DNA of 64,000 nucleotides from Nocardiopsis sp. CC223A (GCF_030766825.1 NZ_JASFDV010000006.1:62001-126000); one strand, 5' to 3'. Shown: positions 25,697 through 36,273, counted from the first letter of the stretch. Notes: a model not told the origin generated them from the letters alone. Translations and numbers: made by a program.

Positions 25697-26407
25697 CTAC
25701 TCCTCGTTTTCGAGGACGGCCTCCATGCGGTCGATCTCGGTGTTCTGCTCGGCGATGAGGTCGTTGGCCATCTTCATCACCGTCTGGTCCTTGCCGTTCT
25801 CCAGGACCTCCTCGGCCATGGTCACCGCGCCCCGGTGGTGCTCGGTCATCAGCTCCACGAACAGCCGGTCGAACTCGTCGCCGTCGGCGGCCTCCAGCCG
25901 GTCCATGTCCTCCTCGGCGACCATGCCCGGCATGTCCTCGTGGTCCACCTGGAGATCGCAGGTCGGGACCTCGCCCTCCTCGTGGTGGTCGCCGTCCCCC
26001 TCCAGCCCGCAGAAGTTCTGGTGGGCGGGGTTCTCCCGGGCCGGGCCGAAGACGTTCGTCTCCAGCCAGCTCTCCATGGCGGTGATCTCCGGCCCCTGGG
26101 CGGCGCTGATCCGCTCGGCGATGCCGCCGATGCCTTCGCGCCGGTGACGCTCGGGGGCCAGCTCGGTCATGTCCAGGGCCTGGGCGTGGTGCTCGATCAT
26201 CTTCACCAGGTAGACGACGTCGGCCTCGTTGTGGCCCTGCTCCTCGGCCAGGGCGGCGATCTGCTCGGCGGTGGCCGGGGAGGACGACTCCCCGGGCGCG
26301 CCGGGGGCGATGACGTTCGCCGACTCCTGCGGCTCGTCCTCCCCGGTGCAGGCCGAGGCTCCCAGGAGCGCGAGAGCGGTTCCTGCCGCGAGTACCAGGC
26401 GACGCAC
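25697..26407 (-). CDS. DUF305 lipoprotein
   Basis: 236 aa from GTG 26407 with GGAGGAC upstream. A lipoprotein signal (MRRLVLAAGTALALLGASAC, Cys20) is followed by a linker and a DUF305 domain, which is ferritin-like and helical. The paired His motifs are present: VKMIEHHAQALDM (about 70-82) and MTEHHRGAVTMAEE (about 190-203). Between them is an acidic His/Cys segment (NFCGLEGDGDHHEEGEVPTC). DUF305 proteins are often linked to copper or other metal handling at the cell surface; here no metal transporter is adjacent except a CaCA exchanger 4.4 kb away. Confidence 0.85.
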   Translation of the reverse strand: MRRLVLAAGTALALLGASACTGEDEPQESANVIAPGAPGESSSPATAEQIAALAEEQGHNEADVVYLVKMIEHHAQALDMTELAPERHRREGIGGIAERISAAQGPEITAMESWLETNVFGPARENPAHQNFCGLEGDGDHHEEGEVPTCDLQVDHEDMPGMVAEEDMDRLEAADGDEFDRLFVELMTEHHRGAVTMAEEVLENGKDQTVMKMANDLIAEQNTEIDRMEAVLENEE

Positions 26408-26737
26408 GGGGTGTCCTCCAAGAACGGGGGTGTGGGACGGGCCCGGGGCTGTGCGCCGCCTCCGGCGCGGTGGACCCGGTCGGAGGAGAACGCTCTGCTG
26501 GGCTTTCTACTCACTCCCCGGGTGCTTTGTCCACCCTTGCGGGTGTGTCTCCACCGTTTTGTTCACTCCGTGTGTCCCGGGCACCCCGTCTGTCGGATCT
26601 GGTCCTTGTGTGCTCATTGCGGTGTCTCTCCTGGTCCGCGGCCTGCCGGGGGGTGCGACACAAAGTAGGCGATCTGTTGCCCTGTGTGTCGGGGGTGGGT
26701 CGTGGGCGGGCAGACCGGGTGTTGGGGGAGTCCGTGC
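26408..26737. other. Non-coding stretch before the LVIVD pseudogene
   Basis: No frame here has both a start with a ribosome site and the usual third-position bias. The + strand is unusually T-rich for this window, especially 26500-26700. It probably holds the promoter of the DUF305 gene at its left end and decayed sequence upstream of the pseudogene. Confidence 0.5.
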
Positions 26738-27372
26738 CGCGCACTCCTGCGCCGGGTCGGTGCCGGTACGGCCGCGGTCCCGCCGGCCGCCGCGACCGCG
26801 CTCCCCGGAGCGGCGGCGGTCACGGAACAGGACGTCTTCGCCGAAGGGGTGGTCCGGGTGCGGGCTGCCCGAGCCCGCGCCGCTGGACCGGGAGGACGCC
26901 TTCGACTCCGACCCGGCGTTCACCGGCGACCACGCCATCGGCGGCGACTACGACGGGTTCGCCGTCCACGACATCTCCGACCCGAGCCGGCCCCGGGTGG
27001 TGTCCACGGTCCTGTGCCCGGACGGCCGGGGCGACGTGTCGGTCGGCGGCGACCTGCTGTACCTCTCCGTCGGCTACCCGTGTGAGAGCGACGGGTGCGG
27101 TGCTCCGGCGGCACCGGTCACCGATGTCGGTGGACGTCCCCCGGGGCGGGCGCCTGAACATCGCCCGGGTGCACCGCCGGTGGGGCATGGTGGACATCCC
27201 CGAGCCCGGCCGGGTCCGCTTCCGGTGGACCAAAGACCTGCCCGTCGGCAAGCGTGCCGACGCCGACGACCGGCTCACCGATCCGCGCCTGGAACGGGCG
27301 CAGGGCGTGGTTATGGACGAGTTCAACTCCCAATTGCAACCGTCCTTTTTCGGGTATGGGCAGCAGCCGTAA
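26738..27372 (+). pseudogene. Decayed LVIVD-repeat paralog
   Basis: Pieces of the secreted LVIVD family seen downstream occur in three frames. A signal-peptide-like piece (AGTAAVPPAAATALPGAAAV) lies near 26760-26820. An N-terminal domain piece (DPAFTGDHAIGGDYDGFAVH, then VLCPDGRGDVSVGGDLLYLS) follows in another frame at about 26900-27120. A C-terminal piece (LTDPRLERAQGVVMDEFNSQ) ends at TAA 27370 in the third. Compared with the intact copies, some 750-900 bp of the middle is missing or unrecognisable. Ends are approximate. It precedes two intact paralogs in the same direction and is most simply a dead tandem copy. Confidence 0.72.
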
Positions 27373-27489
27373 TGGTGATCGCGACCGGGGGAAACGCGGG
27401 GGCCGGAGGACCGCCGACCGGAGCGGGCACATCATCGGCCTCCGCAAGAACCTAGGCACCCCGCGTGGCCGGATCGGGTCGTGTGGACA

Positions 27490-27560
27490 GTGTGTTAACC
27501 GGCGTGTTTCTTTTGTTCCCCCCTATACAGATAGATGTTGAAGTGTGTACTTTCTTCCTG
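27490..27560 (+). promoter_or_regulatory. AT-rich probable promoter of the first intact LVIVD gene
   Basis: The segment contains GTTAAC, a pyrimidine run and TATACAGAT (27524-27532), much richer in A/T than its surroundings, and lies 30-100 bp before the start at 27590. TATACA would serve as a -10; no convincing -35 is seen. Confidence 0.4.
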
Positions 27561-27589
27561 TTCAGCGTCGGACCCGAACAGGAGCCCCC

Positions 27590-29014
<1,425 letters not shown>

Positions 29015-29064
29015 CCGCCCCGTAGACGCCCCCGGCCCTCCGGGGCAGGGGCGGGTGACGTGAG

Positions 29065-29095
29065 AGGGGCCGCGGCCGTGCACGCCGCGGCCCCT
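29065..29095 (+). terminator. Terminator between the two LVIVD genes
   Basis: A perfect 12-bp stem pairs 29065-29076 with 29084-29095 around CGTGCAC. It lies 50 bp after the first gene and 41 bp before the second. Confidence 0.75.
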
Positions 29096-29136
29096 TCACG
29101 TACCCCCTGACCACCCCCTAGTGCACAGGAGTCCCG

Positions 29137-30540
29137 ATGCCCGCACCACGCAACAGGAGAGGCCCGCGTCGCTCCGTCGCCCTGGCGGCGACCGCCGCGG
29201 CCTCCCTGCTCGTGGGTCTGCTCGGCCCGGCGACCGCATACGCGGACACGCCCCCGGCCGACTCGATCCACAGCTCCAACATCGAGCACGTGGCCTACGT
29301 GCCCAAGCCCTCCACCGTCCGCAACGTCAACTCCGACCTGGCGTTCACCGGCGACTACGCCATCGGCGGCAACTACGACGGCTTCGTCATCTACGACATC
29401 TCCGACCCGGAGAACACCACGGTCCTGACCGAGGTCCTGTGCCCGGGCGGCCAGGGCGACGTGTCGGTCAGCGGCGACCTGCTGTACCTCTCCGTCGACT
29501 ACGCCCGGGCCAGTGACGAGTGCGGTGCTCCGGCCGTGCCCACCAGTGACCCGAACGGGTTCGAGGGCATCCGGATCTTCGACATCTCGGACAAGGAGAA
29601 CCCGCAGTACGTGGCGGCGGTGCGCACCGACTGCGGTTCGCACACCAACACCCTCGTCCCGGGCAAGGACGGCGAGAGCGACCTCATCTACGTGTCGTCG
29701 TACTCGCCCTCGTCCAACTTCCCGAACTGTCAGCCGCCGCACGACAAGATCTCCATCATCGAGGTGCCGCACGACGACCCGGCCTCGGCCGCGATCGTCA
29801 ACGAGCCGGTGCTGTTCCCGGACGGCGGCAACCACGACCAGGACAACCTGCTGCTGCCCACCCAGGGCTGCCACGACATCACCGTCTACGCGGAGAAGGA
29901 CATCGCGGCGGGCGCCTGCATGGGCGACGGCGTCCTGATGGACATCTCCGACCCCGTGAACCCGGTGGTCACCGAGGTCGTCCAGGACCCGAACTTCGCG
30001 TTCTGGCACTCGGCGACGTTCACCAACGACGCCCGGAACGTGCTGTTCACCGACGAGCTGGGCGGCGGCGGTGCCCCGACCTGCACCGAGGAGATCGGCG
30101 GCGACCGCGGCGCCAACGCCATCTACACCATCGGCGGCACCGACGCGGAGCCGGAGCTGGACTTCGCCAGCTACTACAAGATCGACCGGCACCAGGGCGA
30201 CCAGATCTGCGTGGCGCACAACGGTTCGCTCATCCCGGTCCCGGGCCAGGACTTCTTCGTCCAGTCCTGGTACCAGGGCGGTGTGTCCGTCATGGACTTC
30301 AACAACCCGAGGAAGCCGAAGGAGATCGCCTTCTTCGACATGGACTCCCGGGTCGAGGAGGGTGTCCTGGACAACGACACCTGGTCCACGTACTACTACA
30401 ACGGCTACATCTACTCCAACGACATCACCCGGGGGCTCGACGTCCTGAAGGTGACCGACCCGCGCCTGCGGTCGGCCGAGCGCATCACGTTCGACGAGCT
30501 CAACCCGCAGAACCAGGAGGGCTACCGCCCCGGCCGCTAG
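29137..30540 (+). CDS. Secreted LVIVD-repeat protein (second intact copy)
   Basis: 467 aa from ATG 29137 with AGGAG upstream. A signal peptide (about 1-36, SVALAATAAASLLVGLLGPA, cleavage near AYA-DT) precedes the same repeat domain: YDISDPENTTVLTEV, FDISDKENPQYVAAV, MDISDPVNPVVTEVV and VMDFNNPRKPKEIAFF, ending FDELNPQNQEGYRPGR. It is a tandem paralog of the preceding gene. A small insertion (NHDQDNLLLPTQ) and the divergent N- and C-terminal parts distinguish it. A terminator between the genes suggests separate transcripts. Confidence 0.82.
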   Translation: MPAPRNRRGPRRSVALAATAAASLLVGLLGPATAYADTPPADSIHSSNIEHVAYVPKPSTVRNVNSDLAFTGDYAIGGNYDGFVIYDISDPENTTVLTEVLCPGGQGDVSVSGDLLYLSVDYARASDECGAPAVPTSDPNGFEGIRIFDISDKENPQYVAAVRTDCGSHTNTLVPGKDGESDLIYVSSYSPSSNFPNCQPPHDKISIIEVPHDDPASAAIVNEPVLFPDGGNHDQDNLLLPTQGCHDITVYAEKDIAAGACMGDGVLMDISDPVNPVVTEVVQDPNFAFWHSATFTNDARNVLFTDELGGGGAPTCTEEIGGDRGANAIYTIGGTDAEPELDFASYYKIDRHQGDQICVAHNGSLIPVPGQDFFVQSWYQGGVSVMDFNNPRKPKEIAFFDMDSRVEEGVLDNDTWSTYYYNGYIYSNDITRGLDVLKVTDPRLRSAERITFDELNPQNQEGYRPGR

Positions 30541-30638
30541 ACGCCGTCCGGGAACAGCGGTGGCACGGCGGGGCCTGTTCCGGCAGGGCGGGTGAACACA
30601 CCCGGCCGCCACCGGTCCACCGATACCGGACGGGCCCC

Positions 30639-30672
30639 GACCGCCTCGGCCCAGGGCAGGGCCGAGGCGGTC
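30639..30672 (+). terminator. Terminator after the second LVIVD gene
   Basis: A perfect 13-bp stem pairs 30639-30651 with 30660-30672, loop CAGGGCAG. It stands 98 bp after the stop codon and 103 bp before the exchanger gene. Confidence 0.72.
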
Positions 30673-30775
30673 CGGCCGCCGCCCCCGACGGGTTCGCACG
30701 GACGCCGTATGCGAACCCCGCCACGGGGTAGCCCTCGCGGAGAAGGTTTTCCACGAGCCGGGTAGGGGGCGTCCG

Positions 30776-31780
30776 TTGCTCTGGGAGGTGGCGGCGATCA
30801 CGGCCGCGGCGCTGGTCCTCGTCATGGTCGGGGGCCCGTTCACCCGGCTGGTCGACCGTCTCGCCGACCGCACCGGCATGGGCGAGACCCTGGCCGGGAT
30901 CGTCCTGATCGGCATGGTCACCTCCCTGCCCGGTCTGATCACCAGCATCATCGGGGCGGCCCACGGCGACGCCTCCTTCGCCATGAACAACGCCCTCGGG
31001 GGAATCGCGGCCCAGACGGTGTTCATCGCCCTGGCGGACATGTTCTACCGGCGCGCGAACCTGGAGCACGCCGCCGCCTCACTGCCCAACCTCCTCGCCC
31101 CGACCGGGCTGTGCATCATGCTCGGTGTGGTGCTGGTGGCCGGCGCGGGGCCGCCGCTCGACATCCTGGGCGTCCACCCGGCCTCACTGCTGCTCGTGGC
31201 CTGCTACCTGTACTGGCTGAGGTTGTCGCGCAAAGTCCGCGCCGAACCCATGTGGCGCGTCGAGCACACCCGCCACACCCGGCCGGACGTGCCGACCCCG
31301 GCCCCCGAGGACGGTGAATCGCTCGGCGGCATGTGGACGCGGTTCGCGGTGCTCGCCGCGGTGGTGGCCGCGACCGGCTACGTCGTGGGCGAGGCCGGGC
31401 TCTCCCTGGCCGAACAGACGGGGGTGTCGAGCGGACTGGTCGGCGCGCTGGTCACGAGTGTGGTCACCTCCCTGCCCGAACTGGTGACGGTCCTCTACGC
31501 GGTCCGCATCCGGGCACTGCACCTGGCGCTCGGCGACATCATCGGGGGCAACGGCTTCGACGTGCTCTTCCTGTCCGCTTCCGACGTCGCCTACCGGGAG
31601 GGTCCCCTCTACGCCGCGATGGACGAGCGGGTGGTACTGCTCACCGGCCTGGGCATCGTGCTCAACCTGCTGGTCTCGGCGGGGCTGATCCGCCGTCAGG
31701 AATCCGGGATCGGCTTCGAGGGCATCGCCATGTTCGCCGCCTACGCGCTCGGCGTGGCCATGCTGGTCTCCCTCGGCTAG
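30776..31780 (+). CDS. CaCA-family cation exchanger (Na+/Ca2+ antiporter-like)
   Basis: 334 aa from TTG 30776, preceded by GTAGGGGG. About ten membrane helices carry two inverted alpha repeats. The first is TSLPGLITSIIGAAHGDASF with NNALGGIAAQ, and the second is TSLPELVTVLYAVRIRALHL with LGDIIGGNGFD. These are the ion-binding signatures of the CaCA superfamily. It would exchange Ca2+ or a similar cation for Na+ or H+ across the plasma membrane. The first repeat has TSLPG in place of the common TSxPE, so one acidic ion ligand is missing there. It lies in the same direction as the LVIVD genes but after a terminator. Confidence 0.83.
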   Translation: MLWEVAAITAAALVLVMVGGPFTRLVDRLADRTGMGETLAGIVLIGMVTSLPGLITSIIGAAHGDASFAMNNALGGIAAQTVFIALADMFYRRANLEHAAASLPNLLAPTGLCIMLGVVLVAGAGPPLDILGVHPASLLLVACYLYWLRLSRKVRAEPMWRVEHTRHTRPDVPTPAPEDGESLGGMWTRFAVLAAVVAATGYVVGEAGLSLAEQTGVSSGLVGALVTSVVTSLPELVTVLYAVRIRALHLALGDIIGGNGFDVLFLSASDVAYREGPLYAAMDERVVLLTGLGIVLNLLVSAGLIRRQESGIGFEGIAMFAAYALGVAMLVSLG

Positions 31781-31937
31781 GGCCTGTTCGGCGGATGCCT
31801 TCGTGCGGCTCGGCGCTTGCGCCGGATGCGGGGGCTGCCCGGCGGCTCCGCGGAGGTATAGCGCCGAAGGTGTCCGTAAGCGGGAGGTACCGGGCCGAAG
31901 GCGTCCTTTGAGGGTGGCGGTGGGCTACGGGTGGGCG

Positions 31938-32228
31938 GCGGCGGGCGGCGGACGGGTGGAATGATCCGCCGGACACGTCCCGGGTCCGTTCCCGATCTCC
32001 GGCGTCGCGGTGGTCGGTCACGGGTGTCAGCCGAAGAGGCGGTCGGTGGGCGCGTTCAGAACCTCGGTCATCCGGCCGGTGAGGGGGCGGCGGACGGGTG
32101 GGTGGAATGATCCGCCGGACACGTCCCGGGTCCGTTTCCGATCTCCGGCGTCGCGGTGGTCGGTCACGGGTGTCAGTCGAAGAGGCGGTCGGTGGGCGCG
32201 TCCAGGACCTCGGTCATCCGGCCGGTGA
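31938..32228. repeat. Imperfect 146-bp tandem duplication containing the 3' end of the FolC-like gene
   Basis: Two copies lie head to tail: about 31938-32082 and 32083-32228, with a period of 146 bp. Matching landmarks are GGAATGATCCGCCGGACACG near 31958 and 32104, and GGTCGGTCACGGGTGTCAG ending at 32030 and 32176. A few substitutions and a four-base insertion separate them. The right copy encodes the true C-terminus (MTEVLDAPTDRLFD) of the minus-strand FolC-like gene; the left copy encodes a shadow of it (MTEVLNAPTDRLFG). The rest of the 31781-32172 gap shows no gene. Confidence 0.85.
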
Positions 32229-33420
32229 AGTAGACCGTGCCCAGGGCCAGCACCCGGTCGCCCAGGGCGGCCACCCGGGCGGGTGAGAGGTCGGCGGCGT
32301 CCACCCGGCCCCAGTGCGCGGGCGGGGCGTACTCGAACCGCAGGTGCGCCTCGGGCAGGCGCACCATGGTGACCGGCAGGTCGCCCAGCACGGCCACGGC
32401 CCCGGAGACGTCCTTGTGGTCGGGCAGGCACAGCAGCACGTGGTCCACCCGGCCCCAGGCGGCGCGCGCGTGGGCCAGCGCCGTGGCCACCCCCACCCGG
32501 TCGATCGCCGAGTCCACGATGACCTCGGCGCCGTCCGCGCCCGGAACCGGGTGCCGCGACAGCCGGGCGGGGAGCCGCAGGGTGCGCAGCACCGCGTGCA
32601 GCCGGTCCGGTTCCAGCGGTCCCCGGCCCAGGTACTCCAGCATCCGGGCGGCCGCGGCCGTGCCCAGCACGCCCGAGGCGGCCGACAATCCCGGCGGGCG
32701 CAGGCGGGCGGGCGGTTCCGTCCCGGGCGCCTGCGGATCGGCGATCTCGGCCCGCACCCGGCCCCCGGTCGCCTCCGCCAGTGCGGCGTCCACGGCGGCG
32801 GCGACCTCCGGGGTCTGCGGCAACCGGACCAGGCTCCGGGTGCGCTCACCGGCCACCCGGGTCTTCTCCCGGGCGATCTCGGCCACGGTGTCCCCGAGAA
32901 TTCCCATGTGTTCGGCGAAGACCGCACCGAGGGCGACCACCTCCGGGCCGATCAGCCGCAGTTCGTCGCGGTACCCGCCCATCCCGGCCTCCAGCACGCA
33001 CACGTCGGCGCCGGCGTCGCGGGCGTGCAGCAGGGCGGCGACGAGGAACAGGCCGCTCGGCGCCAGGTACCCGCCGGACTCCGCCGGGGCGGGCAGCGAG
33101 CGCCGGGCCCGGTCGATCCGCGCGCCCAGGGCGTCCAGCACCTCCCCGGTGACCGAGGTCCCGTCCAGCCGCACCCGCTCCCGGTAGGAGCGGAAGCTCG
33201 GCCCGGTGGCCAGCACGGTCCGCAGTCCCGCCGAGGACAGCGCGGCCGCCGCCGTGGTGGCCGTGGTCCCCTTGCCCTTGGAACCCACCACCCCCAGCAC
33301 CGGCGGCCGGTCCCCGTCCAGGTCCAGGGCGCGCATCAGCTCCCGGGCACGCTCCAGGCTGCGGGTCGAGCCGGCGGTGCGGCCGGACCACTCGGAGAAG
33401 AAAGGGTCAAGGTCGGGCAT
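32173..33420 (-). CDS. FolC-like Mur ligase family protein
   Basis: 415 aa. A P-loop GSKGKGTTATT (about 46-56) corresponds to GTNGKTST of folylpolyglutamate synthases, and VLEAGMGGYRDELRLIGPEV with EHMGILGDTVAEIAREKT mirrors the second FolC signature. The C-terminal ligase domain contains VIVDSAIDRVGV. It is thus an ATP-dependent amide ligase relative, but it differs from the genuine folC that starts 118 bp away in the opposite direction, and the GLDHTE-type motif is replaced. It may join an amino acid to some other acid. Its start ATG is at 33420 and its 3' end is duplicated downstream. Confidence 0.75.
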   Translation of the reverse strand: MPDLDPFFSEWSGRTAGSTRSLERARELMRALDLDGDRPPVLGVVGSKGKGTTATTAAAALSSAGLRTVLATGPSFRSYRERVRLDGTSVTGEVLDALGARIDRARRSLPAPAESGGYLAPSGLFLVAALLHARDAGADVCVLEAGMGGYRDELRLIGPEVVALGAVFAEHMGILGDTVAEIAREKTRVAGERTRSLVRLPQTPEVAAAVDAALAEATGGRVRAEIADPQAPGTEPPARLRPPGLSAASGVLGTAAAARMLEYLGRGPLEPDRLHAVLRTLRLPARLSRHPVPGADGAEVIVDSAIDRVGVATALAHARAAWGRVDHVLLCLPDHKDVSGAVAVLGDLPVTMVRLPEAHLRFEYAPPAHWGRVDAADLSPARVAALGDRVLALGTVYFTGRMTEVLDAPTDRLFD

Positions 33421-33538
33421 GCCCCCAGTATGCTCCCGGTCATATCACGGTCCGGACTTCGTACCCGGAGGTCACACTCCCGCTGGGACGCGTACACTGA
33501 CGCGGTGTGTACACCCCGACCCCGATCTCTCAGCAGCC

Positions 33539-34891
33539 GTGAGTGAGGACCGCGCCGACGCGCGCTACGCCGAAGTGACGGCGCAGATCCTCGCCCGGGC
33601 GCCCGAGACCGACATCGACCCCCGCTTGGACCGCGTCCGCACCCTGCTGGACCTCTTGGGCGATCCACAGCGGAACTTCCGGGTCATCCATGTCACGGGC
33701 ACCAACGGCAAGACCTCCACCGCCCGCATGATCGACGCGCTCATGCGCGCCCGGGGCCTGCGCACGGGCCGCTACACCAGCCCGCACCTGCGCACCGTCC
33801 GGGAACGCATCGTCGTCGACGGGGAGCCCGTCTCGCAGGAGCGGTTCGTCGAGACCTTCGACGACATCCGCCCCTACATCGAGATGGCCGACGCGATGAA
33901 CGACGCTCCCTTGTCGTTCTTCGAGATCCTGACGGTGATGGCCTACGCGGTCTTCGCCGACACCCCGGTCGACGTGGCCGTCGTCGAGGTGGGCATGGGA
34001 GGGCGCTGGGACGCCACCAACGTGGTGGACGGCGACGTCGCGGTGATCACACCCATCGGTATCGACCACACCGAATACCTGCCCGACACCGTCGAGGGCA
34101 TCGCCGAGGAGAAGGCGGGCATCATCAAGCCCGACTCCATCGCGGTCGTCGCCCAACAGCCGGTGGCCGCGGCCGAGGTCCTGTTGCGCAACGCGTCCGA
34201 GGTCGGCGCCCGAGTGGCCCGCGAGGGCCTGGAGTTCGGGGTGCTGGGCCGCGAGGTCGCGGTGGGCGGTCAGCAGATCGCCGTCAAGGGCCTCACCGGA
34301 AGCTACGACGACCTCTTCCTGCCGATGTTCGGCGCCCACCAGGCATCGAACGCCGCCGTGGCCGTGGCCGCGGTCGAGGCGTTCGCCGCCGCGGGCGAGG
34401 ACGCGGCCGGCCTGGACCCCGCCATCGTCGCCGAGGCCCTCGCCGGGGTCGATTCCCCCGGGCGTCTGGAGGTGGTGCGCACCAGCCCCACCGTCATCGC
34501 GGACGCCGCCCACAACCCGGCCGGAATGATCGCGACGGCCGCCGCCGTGGAAGAGGCCTTCGGCTTCTCCCGCCTGGTGGGCGTGGTCGCGATCATGGCC
34601 GACAAGGACGTCGAAGGGATCCTGGATCCCTTGGAACCGTTGCTCGACGAGATCGTCGTCACCCGCAACTCCTCACCCCGTTCCCTCGACCCGGAGTCCC
34701 TGGCCGCCATCGCGGTGGGGATCTTCGGCGAGGACCGCGTCCACCTGGCGCCCCGACTCGACGACGCGATCGACCTGGCCGTGGGCCGGGCCGAGGCCGA
34801 GGGCGAGTTCGGCGGCTCCGGGGTGCTCGTCACCGGTTCGGTGGTCACCGCGGGAGACGCGGTCCACCTGCTGCGCGGCGCGGGGGAGTAG
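33539..34891 (+). CDS. folC: Bifunctional folylpolyglutamate synthase / dihydrofolate synthase
   Basis: 450 aa from GTG 33539 (MSEDRADARYAEV). The frame is open further upstream across the divergent neighbour, so only this start is plausible. ATP site HVTGTNGKTSTARM (about 54-67), second motif VVEVGMGGRWDATNVV and DHTEYLPDTVEGIAEEKAGI, and the C-terminal Asp-Ala-Ala-His of IADAAHNPAG are all present. It adds glutamate to dihydropteroate and folates. It starts the unit folC-DUF4233-ndk, the same order as in Streptomyces. There is no clear ribosome site. Confidence 0.94.
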   Translation: MSEDRADARYAEVTAQILARAPETDIDPRLDRVRTLLDLLGDPQRNFRVIHVTGTNGKTSTARMIDALMRARGLRTGRYTSPHLRTVRERIVVDGEPVSQERFVETFDDIRPYIEMADAMNDAPLSFFEILTVMAYAVFADTPVDVAVVEVGMGGRWDATNVVDGDVAVITPIGIDHTEYLPDTVEGIAEEKAGIIKPDSIAVVAQQPVAAAEVLLRNASEVGARVAREGLEFGVLGREVAVGGQQIAVKGLTGSYDDLFLPMFGAHQASNAAVAVAAVEAFAAAGEDAAGLDPAIVAEALAGVDSPGRLEVVRTSPTVIADAAHNPAGMIATAAAVEEAFGFSRLVGVVAIMADKDVEGILDPLEPLLDEIVVTRNSSPRSLDPESLAAIAVGIFGEDRVHLAPRLDDAIDLAVGRAEAEGEFGGSGVLVTGSVVTAGDAVHLLRGAGE

Positions 34892-34927
34892 CGGACCGAC
34901 GCTCTCACTACGAAGGGAATTCCCACC

Positions 34928-35314
34928 GTGCGTGTCGTCTGCGCCGTCGTGCTGGCCTTCGAGGTCATCGTCATCGGCCTCTTCATCCCCGTGGCCGTGA
35001 CCCTGGCGGGTATGGACCCCGTCTTCGCCGGAAGCCTGTGGGGCACCATGGCCGTCGCGGCCCTGGTGCTCGCCGGGCTCCAGAAGTACCGCTGGGCCCA
35101 CTACGCGTCCTGGGCGCTCCAGGCCGCGTTCCTGTTCACCTCGTTCATGCTCCCGGGGGGCATGCTGGTCGCCGTGGTCTTCGTGTCCCTGTGGGTGACC
35201 GGTGTCATCCTGGGCCGGCGGACCGACGAGATGAAGGCCGCCCACAGGGCGCGGGCCGAGGCCGAGGCCGCCCGGGAGGCCGAGACCGCCGTCGGGGCCT
35301 CGTCGGAGTCCTGA
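34928..35314 (+). CDS. DUF4233 membrane protein
   Basis: 128 aa from GTG 34928 with AAGGGA upstream. Four hydrophobic helices (about 3-25, 35-52, 60-80, 82-95) are followed by a charged Ala/Glu-rich tail. DUF4233 genes are regularly found between folC and ndk in actinobacteria; the function is unknown. It lies 36 bp after folC. Confidence 0.85.
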   Translation: MRVVCAVVLAFEVIVIGLFIPVAVTLAGMDPVFAGSLWGTMAVAALVLAGLQKYRWAHYASWALQAAFLFTSFMLPGGMLVAVVFVSLWVTGVILGRRTDEMKAAHRARAEAEAAREAETAVGASSES

Positions 35315-35407
35315 ACGCGATAGTGTGACGCACGTTTCCGCGTGCACAGACGCCGTGGGCGTCGTGCCCTCGCGCCACGCGGAGTCCAGTGAGGAGTTGA
35401 ATCGCAC

Positions 35408-35815
35408 GTGGAACGCAGCCTCGTACTCATCAAGCCGGACGGCGTCCGCCGCAACATCGTCGGCGAGGTCATCTCGCGCATCGAGCGCAAGGGCCTGAAG
35501 ATCGTCGCGATGGAACTGCGCACGCTCGACGCCGACACCGCCAAGACCCACTACGAGGAGCACTCCGAGCGGCCGTTCTTCGGCTCCCTGGTGGAGTTCA
35601 TCACCGGTGGCCCGCTGGTGGCGCTGGTGGTCGAGGGCGAGCGCGCCATCGAGGCGTTCCGCGCCCTCGCCGGTGCGACGGACCCGGTCACCGCCTCCCC
35701 GGGCACCATCCGCGGCGATTTCGCCCTGGAGGTGCAGCAGAACATCGTGCACGGCTCGGACTCCACCTACTCCGCCGAGCGCGAGATCAAGCTGTTCTTC
35801 CCCGACCTGGGTTGA
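35408..35815 (+). CDS. ndk: Nucleoside diphosphate kinase
   Basis: 135 aa from GTG 35408 with GAGGAG upstream. It transfers the gamma phosphate of ATP to nucleoside diphosphates through phosphohistidine His115 in [16 protein letters not shown], the family signature. Length is standard. It is the last gene before a strong terminator. Confidence 0.96.
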   Translation: MERSLVLIKPDGVRRNIVGEVISRIERKGLKIVAMELRTLDADTAKTHYEEHSERPFFGSLVEFITGGPLVALVVEGERAIEAFRALAGATDPVTASPGTIRGDFALEVQQNIVHGSDSTYSAEREIKLFFPDLG

Positions 35816-35839
35816 TCCCGGTCGCCGGAACCCGTGGCA

Positions 35840-35870
35840 GAAGGGCCGCCCCCACCGGGGGCGGCCCTTC
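35840..35870 (+). terminator. Terminator after ndk
   Basis: A perfect 14-bp stem pairs 35840-35853 with 35857-35870 around the loop ACC. It lies 24 bp after the stop of ndk. Confidence 0.83.
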
Positions 35871-36273
35871 GCGCCGTCCGGGGGCGATTGCGCCGAACCC
35901 CCCGCACGGCAGGGGCTTCGCGGCTACGCTGTACCTTTCCGGAACCTCCGCCGTGTCCGGGCCCCTCCGTCGGGGGCGGGAGTCCTCGGCGGACCGCTCG
36001 ACGGGCGGCCGTTCCCCGTCCTCCCCAGGCGTCCCCCGGAGCGTCCAGGGCCCCGCCCGAGCCCCGCCGCCCTCCGGCGGCCGGGCCGTGCCGTCCCCCC
36101 GCCCTTCCGTCTGCGCGCCGTGGACCCGGGGAAGACAACGATTCGGTGTGTTTGCGTAACCAGGTAAGTGCCGACCGTTACGATACGGGGGACTGAATAC
36201 CTATCGTGCCGGAACGACTACGTATGGTCGCCCCGTGCAACCACGTCCGACACGGCGCCTCTGAGGACGTTAC
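35871..36273 (+). promoter_or_regulatory. Gap between ndk and mreB; probable mre promoter region
   Basis: No gene is seen in these 400 bp. The right end is the least GC-rich part, with GCGTAACCAGGTAAGTGCCG and then GTTACGATACGGGGGACTGA (36150-36197), and should contain the mreB promoter. TACGAT at 36179 is a possible -10, but no -35 at the proper spacing is seen. Confidence 0.35.

Noticed and set aside
31781-31937. Repeated CGAAGG-type words suggesting a regulatory array
   Set aside because: The words are short, unevenly spaced and in both orientations; no consistent unit could be defined.
36150-36200. A sigma-70-type promoter pair TTGCGT...TACGAT before mreB
   Set aside because: The spacing of 21 bp is too long, so it is given only as a probable promoter region.
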